DNA from: a virus
IMG/VR virus record: IMGVR_UViG_3300046457_000011
Span: 1-20,144 of that record
DNA: 20,144 bases
Strand: one strand, 5' to 3'
The notes beneath the pieces were generated by a model. That model saw only the letters and a program-made list of their open reading frames with translations, was not told where the DNA came from and did not search any database. The stretch's first letter is position 1; the number at the start of each line of letters is the position of its first letter. The position numbers and the translations under genes are program-made. Positions 1 to 4,558 of this stretch are shown here, piece after piece.

Positions 1-361
1 CCGCAAAGTGACGCTTGTACGGGTCCATGTCGCGGGACACGTAGCCCACCCGCTCGCCCCTGATCATGCGCTCGAACATGTCGTGCGCCTCAGAGCCGAT
101 GTCGGCCCGTTCCTTGGTGTACCGGCGGGATGCTCCGCTGACGTACTGGACAGCGGACGCGCGCCCTCCCCGGTCGAGCATCTGCTGTACGAAATCGATC
201 GAGTCAACAGCGAGTTCCGCAGCCATCTTCGCGGCCCAGAACGTGAGGAACGGCTTAGGGAGCATGCCGACGATGCTCGTTACGCCGGGCAGCTTCACAT
301 CGGGGTTGTCGGTGTTGAAGTAGAAGCGGGGGCCCTTGCCCTCAGTCGTCTTGATAGCCAT
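1..361 (-). CDS. Cas4/RecB-like PD-(D/E)XK exonuclease, N-terminal part (runs off left edge)
   Basis: The minus-strand frame opens with ATG at 361 and stays open to the window edge, giving about 120 residues beginning MAIKTTEGKGPRFYF. The N-terminal pattern, PGVTSIVGMLPKPFLTFWAAK followed about 55 residues later by GSEAHDMFERM, is typical of the phage Cas4/RecB-like nuclease family (PDDEXK superfamily). These enzymes process DNA ends in phage replication or recombination. The metal-binding D/E-x-K residues would lie in the missing C-terminal part, so catalysis cannot be checked here. An AAAGGG ribosome site lies 5-10 nt before the ATG. A 31-bp element shared with the dNMP kinase gene sits 22 nt upstream and probably drives expression. 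The family call is from recognised motifs; activity is inferred. Confidence 0.72.
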   Translation of the reverse strand, partial: MAIKTTEGKGPRFYFNTDNPDVKLPGVTSIVGMLPKPFLTFWAAKMAAELAVDSIDFVQQMLDRGGRASAVQYVSGASRRYTKERADIGSEAHDMFERMIRGERVGYVSRDMDPYKRHFA

Positions 362-383
362 TCGCGGCCCTTTCGTCGTCGTT

Positions 384-414
384 GCTTACGACTTGGGCTA
401 GCGATTCGGTTACC
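384..414 (-). promoter_or_regulatory. 31-bp bipartite upstream element, copy 1 (putative promoter)
   Basis: On the plus strand this reads GCTTACG, seven unrelated bases, then CTAGCGATTCGGTTACC. The second copy at 3184-3214 has the same two blocks, the same 7-nt gap and one mismatch (23 of 24 block positions). Both copies end exactly 22 nt before a minus-strand ATG. Read on the minus strand, GTAACC and GTAAGC are separated by 18 nt, a plausible -35/-10 layout that does not match the housekeeping consensus. A start site about 15 nt before the ATG would leave room for the AAAGGG ribosome site. The conservation and spacing are seen; promoter function is inferred. Confidence 0.5.
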
Positions 415-460
415 CGTGTACTAGTGCAGGTGGTGCATGCAATCCCGGTATGCCCTAGGG

Positions 461-510
461 AGTTCCTTAGAGATATGTGATTTGGGTACACCAAATACAC
501 TTCTACACAA
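461..510. promoter_or_regulatory. AT-rich island with small palindrome in the gene-free stretch
   Basis: The stretch from 415 to 594 has no convincing gene. Within it, 461-510 is clearly more AT-rich than its surroundings and holds a perfect 6-bp inverted repeat, ATTTGG / CCAAAT, at 480-485 and 491-496 with a 5-nt centre. Flanking GTG and ACAC extend the symmetry imperfectly. Because it precedes the exonuclease gene it could hold an operator or promoter, but I could not find a convincing -35/-10 pair. It does not resemble the ACCTACT repeat family. Confidence 0.25.
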
Positions 511-594
511 ACAGCAGGTCAGGGGCTTGTTCGCTGTCGCTTGCCGCTGTCCCAACTACACGCGGGGCTCAGCGGCCGTCTGCGGGCATGAGAA

Positions 595-627
595 AGCCCC
601 ACCCGACCACAGGGGCCAGATGGGGCT
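595..627 (-). terminator. Rho-independent-like terminator after the 63-aa gene
   Basis: A perfect 7-bp stem, AGCCCCA (595-601) with TGGGGCT (621-627), encloses a loop that can itself pair CCC with GGG. On the minus strand the hairpin is followed by TTTC. It lies 21 nt downstream of the stop codon of the 63-aa gene, so it probably ends the transcript containing the 428-, 86- and 63-aa genes. The exonuclease gene to its left would then need its own promoter. Confidence 0.55.
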
Positions 628-648
628 AAGAGGGGCTCAGGCGGGCGC

Positions 649-840
649 TCAGGTACCTTGCTGGTGCTTCAACTCCCATGCGCGGGTCTCGTGCTTGCAG
701 CCGGAACAGGTGGGGTCACCGGACCCGCCGACCGGGAACGTGGGGCGCTGCCCGCAGTAGGTGTCTCCGCCAGACTTGGGCGCCGCGTGAATGAAACCAT
801 CGTCGGCTGTCTCAAACAGCATCCAGGGACGATCCGTCAT
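649..840 (-). CDS. Small putative zinc-binding protein (63 aa)
   Basis: This is a 63-residue protein beginning MTDRPWMLFETADDG. It carries an ordered set of possible zinc ligands: His18, Cys29 (followed by Gly30), Cys45 and Cys48 in a Cys-x2-Cys pair, with His50 nearby. I recognise this H...CG...CxxC layout from small actinobacterial and actinophage zinc-ribbon-like proteins, but not a named family. The start is supported by a GGGAGAG ribosome site 8 nt upstream, overlapping the end of the 86-aa gene, so the two are probably translated together. A terminator hairpin follows its stop. The N-terminus of the 428-aa protein shows a similar ligand order. Function is unknown; a DNA- or protein-binding role is only inference. 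Confidence 0.6.
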   Translation of the reverse strand: MTDRPWMLFETADDGFIHAAPKSGGDTYCGQRPTFPVGGSGDPTCSGCKHETRAWELKHQQGT

Positions 841-842
841 GA

Positions 843-1103
843 CTAGCTCTCTCCCAGCTTGTTGAGTTCATCTTTGAACGCTGACACCACGGACGGGGGC
901 ACCACCCGATAGGACATCCCCTTAAAGTCCTCCGGGGTTCCGTCCGCCAGACGCCGGGCCGTAGCTTCCCGGTCGCCCTTCCACCCGTGCATGCCCAGGA
1001 GCAACAGCAGATGTGCCGCTGCATCCTCGGCCGTCGGCAACTCGCGATGCCCGATCACTACGCCGCTCTGTAGGCTCACCACTCGCGCTGTGTACGCGTC
1101 CAC
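843..1103 (-). CDS. Hypothetical protein (86 aa)
   Basis: This 86-residue protein starts with GTG (VDAYTARVV...), preceded by a TAGGAG ribosome site 8-9 nt upstream. I do not recognise a family. It is soluble-looking, with no membrane segment or signal peptide; a helical middle (residues 25-55, Ala/Leu-rich) is followed by a short beta-like segment (SYRVVPP) and a C-terminal helix. It ends 2 nt before the 63-aa gene, and its upstream neighbour is a strong hairpin only 27 nt before the start. That leaves almost no room for a separate promoter, so expression probably depends on read-through from the 428-aa gene. Confidence 0.55.
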   Translation of the reverse strand: MDAYTARVVSLQSGVVIGHRELPTAEDAAAHLLLLLGMHGWKGDREATARRLADGTPEDFKGMSYRVVPPSVVSAFKDELNKLGES

Positions 1104-1130
1104 GTCTCTAGTCTCCTAGTCGTGCAGAAA

Positions 1131-1157
1131 GGGCCCCCAGTGGTCAACTGGGGGCCC
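1131..1157 (-). terminator. Strong GC-rich hairpin terminator/attenuator after the 428-aa gene
   Basis: GGGCCCCCAGT (1131-1141) and ACTGGGGGCCC (1147-1157) form a perfect 11-bp stem with a 5-nt loop. On the minus strand it is followed by TTTCTGC, a short U run. It begins 11 nt past the stop of the 428-aa gene. Only 27 nt separate it from the start of the next gene, so it may act as a partial terminator that sets the ratio of the 428-aa protein to the two small proteins. Confidence 0.65.
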
Positions 1158-1168
1158 GTACGGGGTTC

Positions 1169-2455
1169 CTACAGCCCGGCCTTAAGGGTGGCCAGGTCAG
1201 CGATCATGGCGTCAATCTGTGCCTTGACGTGCTTGCGGGTGTCGGTGTCGTCGTCCGCCACCTTCTTAAGCGCCTTGACCGCGCGCTCAACGTTGGTCTC
1301 GGCCTTAGCGAAGAACGCGCCGATCTGCATGTCGAGCGTAACCGGCTCGCTACCCTCCGTGTCCGACTCGCCCTCGTCGTCGCCGTCCGTGTCCGCGTCG
1401 TCACTCTTCCGCGACTTTTCCAGTTCGTAGCGGCTCACCAGGGCCACGCCGTAGTACTCCGCCACGGCCTCGGAGACGCTCTTGCCCTCCCCCGCATCCT
1501 TGGTGATCAGCTCGAACCGCTGAGCCTCGCCCGGGTTCTCGTCGAGCTCGCGCAGGTACTCAGCGCGGACCGTCGGCATAGCGTTCTGCACACTCTTCTG
1601 AAGCTTCTTGAGGATCTTCTCCCCGTCTTCACGGGTGAGGTTCTCGTCCCCGCCAGCCCGGAACAGCTCCCCGGCCTGCGTGATGATGTCGCTACTGGCG
1701 CTCTTGGCACCCTGAGACGATGCCTTGATGTCGGGCACGCCCGCCTTATCCGTCATGCTGACGCGGATCTCAAGCAGCACGCGGGCGATCTCCGTTGCCA
1801 CGTTGCCCAGCTTGACGTGCATGCGGGTGCCGTCCGCAAATAGCTTGGCACCCTTGGTGACCAGCTCCGGGACACCCTTGACGCTGTGGTAGTCCTCGGT
1901 GGACAGCTTGACCTCAGCGGCCTTGACCACCTTGGGCTCCGGCTTCTCAGCGACCGTGGCCGCAGCCTTGAAAGCTGCACGCGCATTCTTCTTTTCGCTG
2001 GTCCAAGTCTCGCCGTTAGGCGCCTTACCACGCGCCGGAAGCGAGCTGATCAGCTTCTCAGTCTCGGTGCTCAGCTCGCCCAGCCCCTCGACGTTCTCGG
2101 CCTCCGCCAGGCTCGCCGCCCGCTCGATGTTCGCCGCGATCTGCTCAAGCGTTGCGCTGTGGTCTGCGGTGGCGGTCTGCTTCGCTGCCATCTCGGAACT
2201 CCCCTTGTTCGCGGCCCCCCGGGCGGTGGCCTTGAGGCGTGCCACGATACCGGCGGCGTCGACCTTGGTCAAGTCGGAATCGCCGATCTTGTCTGCTTCC
2301 TCGCAGACCACGCGGCACAGGGTGCAGAGACGTTCATCGGCGACGGAGTCCTCAAGGACAGCATGGGCAAGCTGCGGGCCACAGACAGCCACCCCCGGCT
2401 CGGCAGGCTTGACGATGTGGATCAGGTTCTTGTTACGGCCGTAAATCTTGTGCAT
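1169..2455 (-). CDS. Unrecognised 428-aa protein with Cys-rich N-terminus and acidic linker
   Basis: I do not recognise this protein. From ATG 2455 it has 428 residues. The N-terminus holds His13, Cys25-Gly, Cys44-x2-Cys47 and Cys51, a likely zinc site. Residues 55-330 are mostly charged, helical-looking sequence. Residues 350-370 form an Asp/Glu/Gly-rich acidic linker, followed by a 58-residue C-terminal helix pair. A longer frame reaches 2530, but ATG 2455 has a GAGGGGG ribosome site 6 nt before it. A second in-frame ATG at 2191 also has a strong site (AAGGGGAG, 7 nt spacing), which would give a 340-aa form without the Cys module. The gene is bounded by terminators on both sides and has its own inverted repeat and candidate promoter upstream, so it looks like a separately controlled unit. 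A DNA-binding or regulatory role is possible but unproven. Confidence 0.7.
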   Translation of the reverse strand: MHKIYGRNKNLIHIVKPAEPGVAVCGPQLAHAVLEDSVADERLCTLCRVVCEEADKIGDSDLTKVDAAGIVARLKATARGAANKGSSEMAAKQTATADHSATLEQIAANIERAASLAEAENVEGLGELSTETEKLISSLPARGKAPNGETWTSEKKNARAAFKAAATVAEKPEPKVVKAAEVKLSTEDYHSVKGVPELVTKGAKLFADGTRMHVKLGNVATEIARVLLEIRVSMTDKAGVPDIKASSQGAKSASSDIITQAGELFRAGGDENLTREDGEKILKKLQKSVQNAMPTVRAEYLRELDENPGEAQRFELITKDAGEGKSVSEAVAEYYGVALVSRYELEKSRKSDDADTDGDDEGESDTEGSEPVTLDMQIGAFFAKAETNVERAVKALKKVADDDTDTRKHVKAQIDAMIADLATLKAGL

Positions 2456-2495
2456 CGGGATCCCCCTCGTTCGCTGCGTTGTTCTGACACCACGA

Positions 2496-2525
2496 ACACT
2501 AGACATGCGGAGTGCCCCCGCACAA
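2496..2525 (-). promoter_or_regulatory. Candidate housekeeping-type promoter for the 428-aa gene
   Basis: On the minus strand TTGTGC (2525-2520) and TAGTGT (2501-2496) are separated by 18 nt. This resembles the Streptomyces vegetative pattern TTGACn / TAGRRT, with mismatches in each box. It lies downstream of a terminator and upstream of the GAGGGGG-ATG start, leaving a leader of roughly 35 nt. The 20-bp inverted repeat at 2529-2548 abuts the -35 box at 3 nt, as a repressor or activator site would. No other boxes in the 157-nt gap looked better. Confidence 0.35.
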
Positions 2526-2528
2526 CCC

Positions 2529-2548
2529 ACCTACTGAAAAGAGTAGGT
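2529..2548. repeat. 20-bp inverted repeat, copy A (variant centre)
   Basis: The sequence is ACCTACTGAAAAGAGTAGGT: 7-bp arms ACCTACT/AGTAGGT around a 6-nt centre. It differs from the other copies by one base in the centre (GAAAAG instead of GAAATG). It lies 73 nt upstream of the start of the 428-aa gene and next to a candidate -35 box. An operator site is the simplest reading. Confidence 0.7.
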
Positions 2549-2564
2549 CCCCGGAACGCAGAAA

Positions 2565-2604
2565 ACCCCCCTTGACCTGCGCAGATGCACAAGCCAAGAG
2601 GGGT
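2565..2604 (-). terminator. Terminator after the dNMP kinase gene
   Basis: ACCCCCCTTG (2565-2574) pairs with CAAGAGGGGT (2595-2604), a 10-bp stem with one mismatch on the plus strand that becomes a G-U pair in the minus-strand RNA. The minus strand has TTTTC directly after the stem, and an AAAA run lies on the other side, so it could also work in the opposite direction. It starts 8 nt beyond the dNMP kinase stop codon. Confidence 0.65.
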
Positions 2605-2612
2605 GAAAATTT

Positions 2613-3161
2613 CTAGCGGGAGGTCAGCGCATCGGCGCGCGAGTGGAGTTCAGCGAGGGATCCGCCGTTGTAGATCAGGGCATCGGGCACGTAGTTGTCG
2701 AGCGCCGTTTCGCTGTCATGCGCTGACGCACCACCAGGAAGGGGACCTGCGTCCGGCCGGACGATCCGCACGATCTTGAACCCGCGCACACGCAGGGCCT
2801 CGGCCTCATTGGGGTACCGGACATCGGAGACAACGACCGGCGACCAAATGCCCGCGATCTCGTCCAGTGCCGCACTGACCCAGAATCCGGGGTCAAGCTC
2901 GCGGATCGTCTGCCCCGTGTGCTGCAAGAGACGCCGCACTTCCGGATAGTGATCCTTGGCGTAGTCCCACCCGACGTCAGCGATAAGGGACTCAAGACGC
3001 ACTGTGATGCCGGGTCCGGTGGGCACGTACGGGTTCATGTCCAGTAGTGCCCGCTTGAGGGGGTCAGCGAATGCCACCCGGGTATAGCCCTGGGCGACAA
3101 GCCGGGCCGCAACGGTGTCTTTGCCGCTACGTGCCCGGCCGATCAACGCAATGTCCGCCAT
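2613..3161 (-). CDS. Deoxynucleoside monophosphate kinase
   Basis: This 182-aa protein phosphorylates dNMPs to dNDPs, supplying precursors for phage DNA synthesis. The P-loop is clear at residues 8-16 (GRARSGKDT, with Lys14), directly after the first beta strand. FADPLK (about residues 31-36) and VVVSDVRYPNEAEALR, a Walker-B-like strand and base/phosphate contact region, match the phage dNMP kinase family (T4 gp1-like); the length is slightly shorter than T4 gp1. ATG 3161 has a GGAGG ribosome site 7 nt upstream. The 31-bp upstream element ends 22 nt before the start and a terminator follows the stop, so the gene appears to be a single-gene unit controlled apart from the lysis genes to its right. 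Substrate specificity cannot be read from the sequence. Confidence 0.85.
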   Translation of the reverse strand: MADIALIGRARSGKDTVAARLVAQGYTRVAFADPLKRALLDMNPYVPTGPGITVRLESLIADVGWDYAKDHYPEVRRLLQHTGQTIRELDPGFWVSAALDEIAGIWSPVVVSDVRYPNEAEALRVRGFKIVRIVRPDAGPLPGGASAHDSETALDNYVPDALIYNGGSLAELHSRADALTSR

Positions 3162-3183
3162 GGGGAAACCTCCGCTAGATGGG

Positions 3184-3214
3184 GCTTACGCGGCCGTCTA
3201 GCGAGTCGGTTACC
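3184..3214 (-). promoter_or_regulatory. 31-bp bipartite upstream element, copy 2 (putative promoter)
   Basis: The plus strand reads GCTTACG, a 7-nt unrelated gap, then CTAGCGAGTCGGTTACC. It matches the copy at 384-414 with one mismatch in the shared blocks and lies at exactly the same distance (22 nt) from the downstream ATG. It touches the last base of the stop codon of the 62-aa membrane protein gene. A promoter here would start a new transcript at the border between the late lysis genes and the DNA-metabolism genes. Confidence 0.5.
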
Positions 3215-3402
3215 TAGGCGCCGAGGAACAGACGCACCACCTTTACGACGTCGTCCACGGGGAATCCCGGGAAGTAGCGGGACAGCAGCGGAAGCGCCAC
3301 CAGGACACCCGCTGCAACCTTCCGCCGGTTGCGCCAGACATACGCCCCAGCGTCTAGAGCCATCTGCTTTAGCGGACCATTCTCCGCACTGTGGTCACCC
3401 AT
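3214..3402 (-). CDS. Small one-helix membrane protein, holin candidate
   Basis: This 62-aa protein begins MGDHSAENGPLKQM. It has one likely membrane segment at about residues 31-42 (AAGVLVALPLLS), preceded by a basic run (WRNRRKVAA) that would stay in the cytoplasm, and a second hydrophobic stretch at the C-terminus (VVKVVRLFLGA). The start directly follows the TAA of the coiled-coil membrane protein gene (TAAATG), with a GGAG ribosome site inside that gene's end. Position after the endolysin and size fit a holin or antiholin. I cannot tell which of the two small proteins forms the hole; no family signature was recognised. Confidence 0.6.
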   Translation of the reverse strand: MGDHSAENGPLKQMALDAGAYVWRNRRKVAAGVLVALPLLSRYFPGFPVDDVVKVVRLFLGA

Positions 3403-3642
3403 TTATGCTCCAACTGCCTTAGCGATCGTGATTCCGGCGCTGATAATGGCGCCAACTGTCGCGGTAGGAACCGCGTACTTCCAACGTTCCACGGAACGGA
3501 TGCGGGTCTCGTGGTCGTCGAGCGCGGTTTGTACTGCCGCATTCGACTGCACCAGCGAACGCACGTCATCCCGTAGACCAACGATTTGGTCATAGATTTC
3601 GCGCGCGCTGATGTTGACTCCTAGCGGGTCTTGCTCGGCCAT
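3403..3642 (-). CDS. Holin-like protein with coiled coil and C-terminal membrane helix
   Basis: This is a 79-aa protein. Residues about 12-52 (REIYDQIVGLRDDVRSL... through HETRIRSVERWKYA) have a heptad-like pattern suggesting a coiled coil. Residues about 57-78 (VPTATVGAIISAGITIAKAVGA) form one membrane helix. This layout, a soluble coiled coil followed by one C-terminal helix, resembles XhlA-type phage lysis proteins. The start ATG 3642 has a GGGGGAC ribosome site, and the gene begins 12 nt after the endolysin stop. It probably acts at the cytoplasmic membrane with the endolysin and the 62-aa neighbour. The holin call comes from topology and context, not a sequence match. Confidence 0.62.
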   Translation of the reverse strand: MAEQDPLGVNISAREIYDQIVGLRDDVRSLVQSNAAVQTALDDHETRIRSVERWKYAVPTATVGAIISAGITIAKAVGA

Positions 3643-3654
3643 GCCAGTCCCCCG

Positions 3655-4473
3655 TTATGCGACGACAGAAAAGCCGTACTTAGCGCCTAGCGCCGTCAGC
3701 GTGGACTTACCGGGAATGCCGTCAGCGTCCTTACCGCTGTAGCCGAGACGCTTTTGCCACGCGGCGTAAGCCTTGACGGTCACAGTGCCAAAAGCGCCGT
3801 CCGATGCATAGGCCGCAGCGAGTAGACCAGCGGACCGGAGTGCAGCCTCAACAATCTTGGTGTCAGCCTCGTGCACACCCTTGCCCTGCGGGGCGGACGG
3901 GTCAGCCTTAGCCGCAGCAACGATGTTCTTTAGCGACACCTTGCGGGCGGGTGCGGCAGGCTTAGGGGTCGAGCCACCGGCTAGAGCCTTAGCGCGCTTG
4001 AGGATCTCCGGAAGCTGGGCCACGATCTTGGAACCGGGGCAGGAAGTGTGACCACCCCACGCAGCACCACCCATCGCGTGATAGCCCAGACCCGTACCGG
4101 AGGGGCCGGAAGCTAGCTGTAGCGGCACGCCGTGAACCTTGTGGGCCCACGCCAGCACTTCGGCGCAACGGTCCATCTGAGCGGACGTCAGCGAGTCGCC
4201 GCCCTGACCCTCGTTCTCGACGCTGAGCCACGTCCGGTTACCGCCAGCCTGCGCCCACGCACGATCCTTGGTGTCAACCCACTGGTACAGCGCGCCAGCC
4301 TTGCCGGTACCGAAGTGCGAGGATGCCTGAGCCTTGCTGTTGCGGAACCATGAATCGGTGCCAGCGAGCGAGCCAGCCATGACGTGAATAACGACGCCGC
4401 GAACGGAGTCCTGACCCCCGGCCGTGAAGTTGGCGGGGATGGGGCGCCAGGTAGCGCCAGACATGCGAGACAT
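3655..4473 (-). CDS. Endolysin: N-acetylmuramoyl-L-alanine amidase with peptidoglycan-binding domain
   Basis: The 272-aa endolysin has an N-terminal Amidase_2/PGRP domain (residues about 10-165), which cuts the bond between MurNAc and L-alanine. Candidate zinc ligands are His30 (VVIHVM), His132 (GYHAMGG) and Cys145 (TSCPG); SVENEGQGG near residue 88 is the usual conserved strand. After an Ala/Pro linker (about 166-178), residues 200-272 match PG_binding_1 (DGAFGTVTVKAYAAWQKRLG, DGIPGKSTLTALG). There is no signal peptide, so a holin is needed; two candidates follow directly. The frame opens at 4515, but ATG 4473 is preferred because AAAGGACA lies 5 nt upstream and the longer start falls inside an 18-bp hairpin. 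That hairpin may influence its expression. Confidence 0.9.
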   Translation of the reverse strand: MSRMSGATWRPIPANFTAGGQDSVRGVVIHVMAGSLAGTDSWFRNSKAQASSHFGTGKAGALYQWVDTKDRAWAQAGGNRTWLSVENEGQGGDSLTSAQMDRCAEVLAWAHKVHGVPLQLASGPSGTGLGYHAMGGAAWGGHTSCPGSKIVAQLPEILKRAKALAGGSTPKPAAPARKVSLKNIVAAAKADPSAPQGKGVHEADTKIVEAALRSAGLLAAAYASDGAFGTVTVKAYAAWQKRLGYSGKDADGIPGKSTLTALGAKYGFSVVA

Positions 4474-4493
4474 GAGTGTCCTTTCATGATGGA

Positions 4494-4538
4494 GCCCCGC
4501 CGGGCACCTACTCATTTCAGTAGGTCGCCCGACGGGGC
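4494..4538 (-). other. Long stem-loop carrying the repeat at its tip, before the endolysin gene
   Basis: GCCCCG (4494-4499) pairs with CGGGGC (4533-4538), CGGGC (4501-4505) with GCCCG (4527-4531), and ACCTACT (4506-4512) with AGTAGGT (4519-4525). There is one C-A mismatch and one bulged C, for 18 base pairs in all. No U run follows on either strand, so it is not a standard intrinsic terminator. It lies between the tail spike stop and the endolysin ribosome site; mRNA processing, stability or partial termination are possible roles. Confidence 0.6.
4506..4525. repeat. 20-bp inverted repeat, copy B
   Basis: On the minus strand this reads ACCTACTGAAATGAGTAGGT, identical to copy C on the plus strand. 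It is the apex of the longer stem-loop and lies 32 nt upstream of the endolysin start codon. Confidence 0.75.
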
Positions 4539-4558
4539 CAGGAAGTGTGCGGGGATCC

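Noticed and set aside
755-763. CAGTAGGTG half-site of the inverted repeat within the 63-aa gene; also CACCTAC at 11563-11569 in the tape measure gene
   Set aside because: Only one arm is present and the sites are inside coding sequence, so chance matches are likely.
1142-1147. A TTGACC -35-like box on the minus strand within the terminator hairpin
   Set aside because: No -10-like sequence lies 16-19 nt downstream, and the bases are explained by the stem-loop.
1169-2455. Calling the 428-aa protein an immunity repressor or recombination directionality factor
   Set aside because: No clear helix-turn-helix or family motif was seen; the idea rests only on the nearby repeat and the two starts.
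1886-2575. Long plus-strand open frames, such as 1886-2575, 1229-1843, 8-424 and 7109-7684
   Set aside because: They lie opposite well-supported minus-strand genes, lack ribosome sites and show Arg/Leu/His-rich composition expected of the complement of GC-rich coding DNA.
4228-4240. Further GGTTACC occurrences, for example in the endolysin, tail spike and terminase genes, as more copies of the 31-bp element
   Set aside because: They lack the CTAGCGA half and the GCTTACG block, and lie inside coding sequence away from starts.
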